Source: JBFHIZ01 sp041596215 (lineage in GTDB: Bacteria; Bacillota; Clostridia; Lachnospirales; Lachnospiraceae). Taken from it: a stretch of DNA of 64,000 bases. Where the stretch lies: positions 115,702 through 179,701 of the forward strand of contig JBFHIZ010000001.1 in assembly GCA_041596215.1 (NCBI GenBank), in the 5' to 3' direction. The notes under the pieces were generated by a model that was not told the DNA's origin, ran no database searches, and saw nothing but the letters and a program-made list of their open reading frames with translations. This document shows positions 55,764-63,929 of the stretch, one piece after another. The position numbers were made by a program, and so were the translations under genes. Numbering within the stretch: position 1 is the first letter of the stretch; every line of letters starts with the position of its first letter.

Positions 55764-55824
55764 ATACTTGTCAACTAAGTGACCGAAAATAATTTTATCA
55801 TAAACATACACAATTGACAAGTAT
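55764..55824 (-). promoter_or_regulatory. tRNA-Leu promoter enclosed by an 11-bp inverted repeat
   Basis: On the minus strand TTGTCA and TAAAAT are 17 bases apart and face the tRNA. Perfect 11-base arms, ATACTTGTCAA (55764-55774) and its complement (55814-55824), flank the whole promoter; the distal arm contains the -35. The proximal arm abuts the tRNA 5' end. Confidence 0.6.
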
Positions 55825-55829
55825 TATAT

Positions 55830-57104
55830 TTATTTTTCCGTTATTTTTTTATAAATCGGAAAACAATCCAGTGTTGCAAAATAATCCTTCACTGTTTCTG
55901 CTCTACGTATCATAACAACTTCACCATCCGACTTTAATAATAATTCTGCCGACTTTAATTTACCATTATAATTATAACCCATTGCAGAGCCGTGTGCTCC
56001 CGTATCATGTATCACTAAATAATCTCCAATGCTAATTTCAGGTAACATTCGATCCACCGCAAATTTATCATTATTTTCACATAATGACCCAACAACATCA
56101 TATTTATTTGTTGCCTTTTCCTTTTCTTTTCCTAAAACAGTTATATGGTGATATGCTCCATACATAGCAGGTCTCATAAGATTTACTGCACAAGCATCAC
56201 AACCAATATATTCTTTATAAATATGTTTTTGATGAATAGCTTGTGTGATTAAATGACCATATGGTGCAAGTATAAATCTTCCGAGTTCAGTATAGATTGC
56301 AACATCATTCATTCCCGCTGGTTCAAATATTTCCTGATATACTTTTTGAACTCCCGCACCAATTATTCGAATATCGTTTGGTTCTTTGTCCGGCGTATAA
56401 GGAACTCCAATTCCTCCGGACAAATTAACAAACTTAATTTTCACTCCAATTTCCTCTTTTAAACGAACAGCAAGTTCAAACATTTGTTTTGCAAGCATTG
56501 GATAATAATCATTTGTTACTGTATTACTTGCAAGGAATGCATGCAAACCAAACTCTTTTACCCCTTTTTCTTTTAATATTCGAAATCCTTCGAATAATTG
56601 CTTTTCAGTAAATCCATATTTTGCGTCTCCTGGATTATCCATAATTCCATTTGAAACATGATAAACACCACCCGGATTAAATCGACAGCTTATTGTTTTG
56701 GGTAACTTCCCTAACGTTTTTTCTAAATATGCAATATGAGTAAAATCATCTAGATTTATTGTCGCTCCAATCTCAGATGCATACTTAAATTCACTAGCAG
56801 GTGTTTCATTTGAAGAAAACATAATCTCTTCTCCTTGAAATCCCATCCTATTAGCTAATAGTAATTCGGAATAAGAAGAAGCGTCACATCCAAATCCATA
56901 TTCTCTTAAAATATCAATTAAGAAAGGATTCGGATTTGCTTTCACAGCAAAAAATTCTTTAAATCCTTTATTCCAGGCAAATGCCTCTTTTACTGCCTTT
57001 GCATTTTCTCTCATTCCTTTTTCATCATAAATATGAAATGGTGTTGGATAGGTCTTTACTATTTCCTCAATTTGCTCTTTTGTTACAAAAGGTTTCTTTT
57101 CCAT
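55830..57104 (-). CDS. lysA: Diaminopimelate decarboxylase
   Basis: A 424-residue PLP enzyme that makes lysine from meso-diaminopimelate. The PLP lysine is in FFAVKANPNP (near residue 55), the glycine-rich loop is LSGGIGVPY near 225, and the substrate cysteine motif is GSLCENNDKF near 342. It follows the TrmB-type regulator by two bases, so regulator and enzyme are co-transcribed. The related carboxynorspermidine decarboxylases lack this exact cysteine motif. No other lysine genes are here. Confidence 0.92.
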   Translation of the reverse strand: MEKKPFVTKEQIEEIVKTYPTPFHIYDEKGMRENAKAVKEAFAWNKGFKEFFAVKANPNPFLIDILREYGFGCDASSYSELLLANRMGFQGEEIMFSSNETPASEFKYASEIGATINLDDFTHIAYLEKTLGKLPKTISCRFNPGGVYHVSNGIMDNPGDAKYGFTEKQLFEGFRILKEKGVKEFGLHAFLASNTVTNDYYPMLAKQMFELAVRLKEEIGVKIKFVNLSGGIGVPYTPDKEPNDIRIIGAGVQKVYQEIFEPAGMNDVAIYTELGRFILAPYGHLITQAIHQKHIYKEYIGCDACAVNLMRPAMYGAYHHITVLGKEKEKATNKYDVVGSLCENNDKFAVDRMLPEISIGDYLVIHDTGAHGSAMGYNYNGKLKSAELLLKSDGEVVMIRRAETVKDYFATLDCFPIYKKITEK

Positions 57105-57106
57105 TT

Positions 57107-57859
57107 TTATTTCCTTTCTTTTTCTATTTCGATTAATCGAATTTCATTTTTAAGTGCTTCTTTAAAAAAGTTCACAAAATTTATTTGAGAAGAATATAAG
57201 CAAGTATCTACTTGTGTTCCTACAAGTTCACCCGTTAAAACATAACTCGAATCACTTACCAAATGAAATTGTGCATTTTCTTCTTTTTTTTTGTATATAA
57301 TAAAATCTTTTTCACTTGTGTCATTTACAAGATTATTTAAAATTTTATTTGTCTCCAAATCTATATTCCCTTTTAAAATCAAAACAATTTTTTTCTTTTG
57401 TTTATATAATTCAATAAATTCCTTTCTATATGCTGCCATTATATCAGCTGGCCCAGAAAAATAAATTCTTTTATCCGTACCTTTAATCATCGTACGAATT
57501 TTATCTAAAATATTCTCATATCCTTGAATTGTAATATACCCATCTTGATCTTTTGTATTAATAACTGGAATGTTTTGTTTTAAATACTCCATATTTTTTT
57601 TTAAATGTATAAAATGGTTGTCACAGAACTCACGAATTGAAACCGTAACATATTTTGTTGTTGTGCCTTCCTCTAACGTATATACCGCCCCTTTTTCTGA
57701 TAAATTTGCAAGTGTATTATATACATTTGACCTAGATATTCCAGTCATTTTTGCAATTTCATAACCCGTACTTTTTGAGTTTTGATATAAAAAAAGATAA
57801 ACAATTGCCTCTTGTCTGGTCAATCCAAAACTTAGTAATGCTTCAACCAATTCATTCAT
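57107..57859 (-). CDS. TrmB-family transcriptional regulator
   Basis: A 250-residue regulator. The N-terminal winged helix (NELVEALLSFGLTRQEAIVYL cited as LLSFGLTRQEAIVYL; KMTGISRSNVYNTLANL) is the TrmB domain. The rest (about 110-250) resembles the phospholipase-D-like effector module of TrmB proteins (GTDKRIYFSGPADIMA). It starts 2-gene transcript trmB-lysA. TrmB proteins usually sense sugars; control of lysA here is inferred from position. The ATG at 57859 was preferred over an adjacent TTG. Confidence 0.85.
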   Translation of the reverse strand: MNELVEALLSFGLTRQEAIVYLFLYQNSKSTGYEIAKMTGISRSNVYNTLANLSEKGAVYTLEEGTTTKYVTVSIREFCDNHFIHLKKNMEYLKQNIPVINTKDQDGYITIQGYENILDKIRTMIKGTDKRIYFSGPADIMAAYRKEFIELYKQKKKIVLILKGNIDLETNKILNNLVNDTSEKDFIIYKKKEENAQFHLVSDSSYVLTGELVGTQVDTCLYSSQINFVNFFKEALKNEIRLIEIEKERK

Positions 57860-57898
57860 CAAAAAATCCCTTCTTCATTAGTAGTACTCTTTAGGAAC

Positions 57899-57927
57899 AC
57901 TATATTCTTAATTTTTGTTTTTGTCAA
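57899..57927 (-). promoter_or_regulatory. Promoter of trmB-lysA
   Basis: TTGACA (57922-57927) and TATAGT (57899-57904) on the minus strand with a 17-base spacer, about 40 bases before the regulator start. Confidence 0.82.
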
Positions 57928-57956
57928 TACCAAATGCAATTTGTCACCTTACGAAT

Positions 57957-58000
57957 TTAACCCCTGTACATCAGCTAAAAATCCGACGCAAGGGGTTAAA
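57957..58000 (-). terminator. Inverted repeat between ung and trmB
   Basis: TTTAACCCCT (57957-57966) pairs with AGGGGTTAAA (57991-58000) around a 24-base loop. No T run follows the stem, so it may be a factor-dependent end for ung, an RNA element or an operator upstream of the trmB promoter. Confidence 0.45.
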
Positions 58001-58013
58001 ACAATAAAGAACG

Positions 58014-58688
58014 CTATATTTCTACATTGTCAATTTGCCAATCAATTCCTCTAACACCATTTTTTTCCAAAAATTCATTACATCGACTAAAACACTGATT
58101 TCCAAAAAACCCACGATATGCAGATAACGGACTTGGATGAGTTGATTCTATTATCAGATGCATATCATTTGTTAAAAATCTTTTTTTTGTTTGTGCTTGT
58201 TTTCCCCATAAAAATATTACAATCGGACGATTTTGATCATTCACTTTTTGAATTACTACATCGGTAAATTTTTCCCACCCTTTGTTCTTATGCGAATTAG
58301 CAAGATGTGCTTCTACTGTTAAAACTGTATTTAATAGCAATACTCCTTGGTCCGCCCATTTTTTTAAATATCCATTATTAGGTATTTCACAATTCAAATC
58401 ATTTTTTAATTCTTTGTAGATATTTAATAATGATTTGGGAATTGGTTGATTTACTTGCACAGAAAAGGACATCCCATGCGCCTGATTTTCTCCATGATAT
58501 GGATCCTGTCCAACAATTAACACTTTTATATTTTCTAATTGCGTATATTCAAAAGCTTGAAAAAGATTTTTTCTTTTCGGGTAAATTGTCTTATTCTTGT
58601 ATTCATTTTCAATAAATTTCATTAATTCTTTAAAATACGGTTTTTGGAATTCCATACATAGTTCTTGATCCCATTTTTTATTTATCAT
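58014..58688 (-). CDS. ung: Uracil-DNA glycosylase
   Basis: A 224-residue family 1 uracil-DNA glycosylase that removes uracil from DNA. The water-activating motif is GQDPYHG (60-66, Asp62), and the leucine-loop motif is HPSPLSAYRG near residue 185. It follows hisF by 21 bases. Length is standard. Confidence 0.97.
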   Translation of the reverse strand: MINKKWDQELCMEFQKPYFKELMKFIENEYKNKTIYPKRKNLFQAFEYTQLENIKVLIVGQDPYHGENQAHGMSFSVQVNQPIPKSLLNIYKELKNDLNCEIPNNGYLKKWADQGVLLLNTVLTVEAHLANSHKNKGWEKFTDVVIQKVNDQNRPIVIFLWGKQAQTKKRFLTNDMHLIIESTHPSPLSAYRGFFGNQCFSRCNEFLEKNGVRGIDWQIDNVEI

Positions 58689-58709
58689 ATTAATTTTCCA
58701 TTCTATTAC

Positions 58710-59471
58710 TTATAATCGAACCGAAATATCTTTTTCTTTTAAATAGTTTTTTAAATCATATATTTCTAATTCCTTAAAATGAAACAAGGACGCCGCTAAT
58801 GCAGCATCTGCTTTTCCTTCTACTAACGCCTCTCGAAAATGTTCTTTTGTTCCTGCTCCACCAGAAGCAATAACTGGTATCGATACACTTTCTGATACAG
58901 CTTTTGTCAGCTCAATATCATATCCAACTTTTGTGCCATCACAATCCATACTGGTTAATAAAATTTCACCCGCTCCTAAACTTTCCACTTTCTTAGCCCA
59001 TTCAATTGCATCCATTTTCATGTCAATTCTTCCACCATTTTTGTAAATAGTCCAACCTTTTTTATCCATTGTTCTTTTTGCATCGATTGCTACAACTACA
59101 CATTGACTACCAAATTTATTTGCTGCTTCCGTTATTAATTCCGGTGTCATAATTGCAGAAGAATTAATTGCAACTTTATCTGCACCTTCTCTTAAAATCG
59201 CACGAAAATCATCCACTGTACGAATTCCACCACCAACCGTGAATGGAATAAATACTTTTTTCGCAACTTTTCTAACCATATCAACTACTGTATCTCTTCC
59301 ATCAGATGATGCTGTAATATCCAAAAAAACAACTTCATCTGCTCCGGCTTTATCATAAGCCTCTGCAACCGCTACTGGATCCCCTGCGTCGACAAGATTT
59401 ACAAAATTAACACCTTTTACTACTCTTCCATTATGCACATCCAAACAAGGAATGATTCGTTTTGTAAACAT
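58710..59471 (-). CDS. hisF: Imidazole glycerol phosphate synthase, cyclase subunit
   Basis: A 253-residue TIM barrel that closes the imidazole ring with ammonia from HisH. Catalytic Asp11 (IIPCLDVHNGRVVKG) and Asp near 130 (VVAIDAKRT) are present. The start follows AAAGGAGGACGT. It follows hisH by ten bases. No other histidine genes lie in the window. Confidence 0.97.
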   Translation of the reverse strand: MFTKRIIPCLDVHNGRVVKGVNFVNLVDAGDPVAVAEAYDKAGADEVVFLDITASSDGRDTVVDMVRKVAKKVFIPFTVGGGIRTVDDFRAILREGADKVAINSSAIMTPELITEAANKFGSQCVVVAIDAKRTMDKKGWTIYKNGGRIDMKMDAIEWAKKVESLGAGEILLTSMDCDGTKVGYDIELTKAVSESVSIPVIASGGAGTKEHFREALVEGKADAALAASLFHFKELEIYDLKNYLKEKDISVRL

Positions 59472-59481
59472 ACGTCCTCCT

Positions 59482-60087
59482 TTATAATTCTAAAAATCTT
59501 TTTAAAATCTGTAATCCTACGTCCGAGCTTTTTTCTGGATGAAACTGACAGGCAAATACATTACCTTTTTCAACCGCAGCATGAATTATCGTTCCATATT
59601 CAGTCGTTGCAGAAACAATGTCTAAATTTTCCGCTTGTAAATAATAAGAATGAACAAAATATACATAGTTCGTATTTATATTACCATCAAATAATTTTGT
59701 TTCTTTAGGAAATGATAATGCATTCCATCCAATATGAGGGATTTTTAATCCTTCTTTTGGAGGGATTTTCACAATATTACCTTTTAAAATACCAAGACCT
59801 TTAATCCCAGGACTTTCCTCACTAGAATCAAATAATAATTGAAGTCCCAAACAAATTCCTAAAAAAGGAATCTTCCTATTCACAACTTCTTTTATTACTT
59901 CTACTAATCCATACTTCTCTAGTTTTTCCATCGCATCTCCAAAACTCCCTACACCAGGTAAAATCACTTTATCTGCTGAAAGAATCGTTTCACGATTTCT
60001 TGAAATCACTGCCTCTTTTCCTAAAAATCCTATGGCATTTTCTACACTTTTAATATTTCCTGCATCATAATCAATTATTGCAATCAT
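59482..60087 (-). CDS. hisH: Imidazole glycerol phosphate synthase, glutaminase subunit
   Basis: A 201-residue class I glutamine amidotransferase that supplies ammonia to HisF. The nucleophile cysteine is in LGICLGLQLLF near residue 79, and the His-Glu pair in CQFHPEKSSDVG near 180. It follows the repeat-rich membrane protein gene by 18 bases, so it is likely co-transcribed with it. Confidence 0.96.
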   Translation of the reverse strand: MIAIIDYDAGNIKSVENAIGFLGKEAVISRNRETILSADKVILPGVGSFGDAMEKLEKYGLVEVIKEVVNRKIPFLGICLGLQLLFDSSEESPGIKGLGILKGNIVKIPPKEGLKIPHIGWNALSFPKETKLFDGNINTNYVYFVHSYYLQAENLDIVSATTEYGTIIHAAVEKGNVFACQFHPEKSSDVGLQILKRFLEL

Positions 60088-60105
60088 TCTTTACTCCTAT
60101 ATAAA

Positions 60106-61890
60106 TTATGGCTGTTCTGGTATAAATTCCTCCATTGGTTCCACTTCTTCAAACGAATTAATCTCTTCTAAATTCATACCTTCTTCATCTTGTTGATCGA
60201 ATTTTATATTGTTAGTATCACTACTTATATCTTCTATCAAATCATATTCTTCAGGTAGCATATCCTCATAAATATCTTCCGTTTCCACGTCTTCAATTGG
60301 TGGATATTGCTTACCTTCAAGTATGGATTCAATATGTTTTGTATAATCATAGTCATCTTCATATGCTTCGATTAATAACGCGGTTGTTTCATTAATTCCA
60401 TATTCCGTATATAATAAGGATAAAATCTCTTGATATTTTGCATCAAACTCATCTATAACAGAATATGCTATAGCTTTTTCATAAAATTCCTGATATCTTG
60501 AAATTCCTTGAAGTAAAGAATCAATTGCATCTTTATCATTTAATAAAGTGCGATTATATCGATACATATCAATTTTTCTTTCTAATTGTAATAATACCGT
60601 TGCTCTTGAAAGAATAACTTGTTCACTCTCATTCAATTCTTTTCCATATAGCAATTGATATGTGGTTAAATAATCTTTATCCTCATATGCTTTTTTTGCT
60701 TTATTACTATCCATCATATCTGGAACAATTGTCACAATTAAAATTATCAAAAGAAGAAGGGAACAAGCAAATAAAAAAATTCTACGAACCGATTTTTTGT
60801 TGAGTGGTTTAATTTCTTTTTCAATGATAATTTTTTTTACTTTTTTCGGAGCTTTTTCTTTCTTCTCCTTTTTTTCTTTCTTTTCTTTCTTTTCTTTTTT
60901 ACCTTTTTTCCCCTTTTTTTCTTTTTCTTCTGTTTCCTTTGCATCTAATTCTTCCATAATCTCTTTATTCTCTTTTGATGGAATAATACTCTCTAAATCA
61001 GAAGAATTTACATTGTCTCCTTTAGGTATTTCAAAGGAATCTTCCATAACTTCATTTTTATCAAAACTTTCAAAGAACTTATCAAAAAAATTACTAATTT
61101 TCCCTTTTTCCTTACTTTCTTCTTCTCTTTTATCTATTTTTTCTTTGTTTTTTGCTTCTTTTTTTTCTTTTTTTTCTTTTTCTTTTTCTTCTTTTTTTCT
61201 TTTTTTCTTTTCATTCTTTATATTTTCACTTGAACTGTTTTTTTGTAATTGATTTTCTATTTCTTCATCTACATCTGTTTCTTTATAAAATTCAGTATCT
61301 AACATATCAAGCATTTCATCTTCCGGTGAATCACTTGTCACTTCTTCTATTTCACTTAAAAAACTGTCTGTATCAATATTCTCATTATTATTTTCTTCGG
61401 AGATAATTGCTTGATCATTATCTGATTTATCTAATAAATCTTGAATTGCAGTTAAATCTTCATCCGCATCTATTGTTTCTATCAAATTAGATAATTCTGT
61501 TTTCTCATCCAATTCCACTTCCGTTTCTATATCTACTGTTTCTGCATCTATTGCTTCTGCATCTATTGCTTCTGCATCTATTGCTTCTGCATCTATTGCT
61601 TCTGCATCTATTGCTTCTGCATCTATTGCTTCTGCATCTATTGCTTCTGCATCTATTTCTTCTGCATCTATTTCTTCTGCATCAACTGGTTCATTCAATA
61701 TTTGATCCTCTTCTATCTTATTTAACTCTATTTCTTCTACTAATATATCTTTTTTTTCTTTAATAGGTTTTAGTTCTTTCAACTCTTCTTTTTCTAAGTA
61801 TTCCTTTGTTTTATTTTCTTTTTTATTCTTTTCTGTTTTATCAATAACATCACCTAATAAAGAATCTAAATACTCTTCATTTGAAGCCAT
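60106..61890 (-). CDS. Single-pass membrane protein with DAEAI repeats
   Basis: A 594-residue protein I do not recognise. Residues 1-60 are charged; 70-119 are ten tandem pentapeptides (DAEEI twice, DAEAI seven times, DAETV once); 120-215 are acidic; 228-262 and 318-356 are lysine/glutamate runs (KKEKKEK); 371-390 is one transmembrane helix; 391-594 is a helical TPR-like segment then an acidic tail. The basic residues before the helix suggest that the repeats are cytoplasmic and the C-terminus outside. It precedes hisH by 18 bases. Confidence 0.8.
   Translation of the reverse strand: MASNEEYLDSLLGDVIDKTEKNKKENKTKEYLEKEELKELKPIKEKKDILVEEIELNKIEEDQILNEPVDAEEIDAEEIDAEAIDAEAIDAEAIDAEAIDAEAIDAEAIDAEAIDAETVDIETEVELDEKTELSNLIETIDADEDLTAIQDLLDKSDNDQAIISEENNNENIDTDSFLSEIEEVTSDSPEDEMLDMLDTEFYKETDVDEEIENQLQKNSSSENIKNEKKKRKKEEKEKEKKEKKEAKNKEKIDKREEESKEKGKISNFFDKFFESFDKNEVMEDSFEIPKGDNVNSSDLESIIPSKENKEIMEELDAKETEEKEKKGKKGKKEKKEKKEKKEKKEKAPKKVKKIIIEKEIKPLNKKSVRRIFLFACSLLLLIILIVTIVPDMMDSNKAKKAYEDKDYLTTYQLLYGKELNESEQVILSRATVLLQLERKIDMYRYNRTLLNDKDAIDSLLQGISRYQEFYEKAIAYSVIDEFDAKYQEILSLLYTEYGINETTALLIEAYEDDYDYTKHIESILEGKQYPPIEDVETEDIYEDMLPEEYDLIEDISSDTNNIKFDQQDEEGMNLEEINSFEEVEPMEEFIPEQP
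61534..61683. repeat. Tandem 15-bp repeats coding for DAEAI/DAEEI units
   Basis: Ten 15-base units, of which seven consecutive ones are identical on the plus strand (ATTGCTTCTGCATCT); one flanking unit reads ACTGTTTCTGCATCT, and two read ATTTCTTCTGCATC(T/A). The unit length is a multiple of three, so gain or loss changes length without frameshift. It lies within the 60106-61890 gene. Confidence 0.97.
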
Positions 61891-61989
61891 TTTATTCCCC
61901 CTTATTCACTGATAAGAAATTATATTTATCCTTAATAATATCATAAGAAGCCATCGATTACAAACAATCATTTTATATTATTATCATAA

Positions 61990-62016
61990 AAAAAAGCCGG
62001 TAAAATTTACCGGCTT
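61990..62016 (-). terminator. Terminator of cheV
   Basis: AAGCCGGTAAA (61994-62004) pairs with TTTACCGGCTT (62006-62016) nearly end to end. The minus strand continues with about eight T residues. It lies 13 bases after the cheV stop. Confidence 0.92.
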
Positions 62017-62029
62017 AAAAGTCACTCAA

Positions 62030-62929
62030 TTATTTTTCATCAACCAATTCATCAATTGCATGAACAAGTTTTCCAATTTCTGGTTTTGACAATTGTGCAG
62101 AAGCCCCCAGTGCTTCCCCTTTTTTTATCATTTCTTCATTTACTAAAGATGAAAAGATAATAACTGGAATATCTTTTAATTCATCATCTTCCCGAATTAA
62201 TTTTGTTAAACGATGTCCATCCATAAGCGGCATTTCTATGTCCGTAATTACACATTTCACATTTTCTTTAATAGTTCCTTCTTCTTTATATTTCAAAATC
62301 ATATTCCATGCTTCTTGCCCATTTTTTGTGTTTTTAATATTTACATATCCAGCTTGTTCAAGACAATCAACAATCAATTTATTTAGTAAAGAAGAATCTT
62401 CAGCAATTAAAATTGAAGTTTCATTTCGTTCTCTCACTCCAAGTTCATCAATATCATGCATCTGTAATCCTGTTTCAGGATTAATATATGTCACTATTTT
62501 TTCAAAATCTAAAATTATAACTAATTTTTCCTTTAACTTAATAACTCCAGTAGAAATGCCTTCTTCAGAATTGGTAACTGTTTTACTAGGAGTAATGATG
62601 TCTTTCCAAGATACTCTATGTATTCCTACAACTGCATCTACATGAAAAGCAATATCTAGCTTATTAAAATTCGTTACAATAAACAAACCTTTTTCTTCAC
62701 TTTCTCCTCTTTGAAGACAATTCTTCAAATCAATTGCAGTAATCATTGTATCACGTGGCATAAAAATACCTTCAACACTTGGATGTGAATTCGGCACTGG
62801 TGTAACATTTTGATAAGGAATAATTTCTCGTATTTTTGCAACGTTTATTCCATAGGAATTACCATCTAATAAGAACTCTAAAACTTCAAGCTCATTCGTT
62901 CCATTTTCTAATAATATTTTTGAATCCAT
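62030..62929 (-). CDS. cheV: Chemotaxis protein CheV
   Basis: A 299-residue adaptor with an N-terminal CheW-like domain (about 12-150, VLEFLLDGNSYGINVAKIREII cited as YGINVAKIREII) and a C-terminal receiver domain (172-299) with acidic pocket AEDSS (Asp178), phosphorylation site TDIEMPLMDG (Asp230) and a late SKP lysine. It links chemoreceptors to CheA. No other chemotaxis genes are nearby. Two TATAAT-like boxes lie upstream, without a clear -35. Confidence 0.94.
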   Translation of the reverse strand: MDSKILLENGTNELEVLEFLLDGNSYGINVAKIREIIPYQNVTPVPNSHPSVEGIFMPRDTMITAIDLKNCLQRGESEEKGLFIVTNFNKLDIAFHVDAVVGIHRVSWKDIITPSKTVTNSEEGISTGVIKLKEKLVIILDFEKIVTYINPETGLQMHDIDELGVRERNETSILIAEDSSLLNKLIVDCLEQAGYVNIKNTKNGQEAWNMILKYKEEGTIKENVKCVITDIEMPLMDGHRLTKLIREDDELKDIPVIIFSSLVNEEMIKKGEALGASAQLSKPEIGKLVHAIDELVDEK

Positions 62930-63033
62930 TATCCACCTCGCTCAATTATTCATTTATAGAATAGCTTTCTCTATATTATATCAAATAAATTATACCATAT
63001 TATCTTAAAAAAAACACCAAAAACAAAAAAACA

Positions 63034-63768
63034 TTAAATTGTATCACTAATTTCTGTAATATATGCCCCCGTAATTATTGCTGTTGGTAAGCCAATCACA
63101 ATCAAACCAACCGCTGAAGATATCATACTTACAAACTTTCCTATATACGTAACTGGCGCGATACCATTATAATTTGCTCTTGTAATTGTAGTTGTTGCCC
63201 AAAATAATGCATCAAATATAGAATTAAAACTATCCGGTTCCGCATGAAATATAATCATCCCTACAACTACAATATATCCTACAACAAACCATCCAACCGA
63301 TATTAGAATTCTGCTTTGACTTTTTAAAACTTTTACAATCAAAAAAAAGCGTTTACTATATCGTAAAAATTTAAAAATACGTAATGATTTCAAAACTCTT
63401 AATAATTTAAGTAATCGAAAACCACTATTTAATATTGTAAGCGATGGTAAAATGGATAATAAATCGATGATTGCAAATGGAGTTAACGGATATACTAACA
63501 ATGCTTTTTTCCCTAATACTTTCTTGTTAAATTCTCTATTTTTATAATCCGCTGTTAACCATCGTAAAATATAATCAATAATAAATATTCCAGCAGCAGT
63601 ACGATCAATAATTAGTAATAATTCATTTTGTTCTTTAAAACATAACGGAATCAAGCTAATCAAAATAATCATAATTAAAAATCCATCATACGCGATACTA
63701 AAATAATCCTTCTTTTTTGGGACACTAACAATTTCATACAGTCTATGCTTCATAGCTTTTCGATCCAT
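63034..63768 (-). CDS. Voltage-sensor-type ion channel with noncanonical pore filter
   Basis: A 244-residue six-helix ion channel. The S4 helix has basic residues at every third place (Arg118, Lys121, Arg124, Lys127, Arg130, Lys133, Arg136), as in voltage-gated channels. The pore loop WATTTITRANYNGIAPVT (190-207) aligns to potassium-channel pores, but RANYN replaces TVGYG. The S6 helix follows (209-233, ending LPTAIITGAYITEI). The start at 63768 follows AAGGAAAAATT. It stands between the rRNA operon and cheV. Ion selectivity cannot be predicted. Confidence 0.85.
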   Translation of the reverse strand: MDRKAMKHRLYEIVSVPKKKDYFSIAYDGFLIMIILISLIPLCFKEQNELLLIIDRTAAGIFIIDYILRWLTADYKNREFNKKVLGKKALLVYPLTPFAIIDLLSILPSLTILNSGFRLLKLLRVLKSLRIFKFLRYSKRFFLIVKVLKSQSRILISVGWFVVGYIVVVGMIIFHAEPDSFNSIFDALFWATTTITRANYNGIAPVTYIGKFVSMISSAVGLIVIGLPTAIITGAYITEISDTI

Positions 63769-63804
63769 AATTTTTCCTTCGATTATTATATTTTTATATA
63801 TCAA

Positions 63805-63839
63805 AAAAAGATTAATAACTATACATTATTAATCTTTTT
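63805..63839 (-). terminator. Terminator of the rRNA operon
   Basis: AAAAAGATTAATA (63805-63817) pairs with TATTAATCTTTTT (63827-63839) around a 9-base loop. The minus strand continues with further T residues. It follows the 23S 3' end by about 90 bases. Confidence 0.85.
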
Positions 63840-63929
63840 GATTATACACTATAAAGTTATCTTTTGTACACTCAAAACCGAACAGATTGATTTTTTTCTA
63901 ATTAGTAAAAACATCTTCATGACCTAAAC

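Noticed and set aside
57863..58013. Lysine riboswitch before trmB-lysA
   Set aside because: The space is about 150 bases and already holds a promoter and an inverted repeat; the long multi-helix L-box core is not visible.
60797..61252. Plus-strand frame rich in Phe and Ser
   Set aside because: It is the antisense of the lysine/glutamate blocks of the membrane protein; composition follows directly from that.
61534..61683. Possible CRISPR array
   Set aside because: The repeats are 15 bases, directly adjoining without spacers, and code in frame for a pentapeptide.
61551..61763. Plus-strand reading frame rich in LLLHL repeats
   Set aside because: It is the antisense of the DAEAI repeats and has no ribosome site or promoter; it is a shadow of the minus-strand gene.
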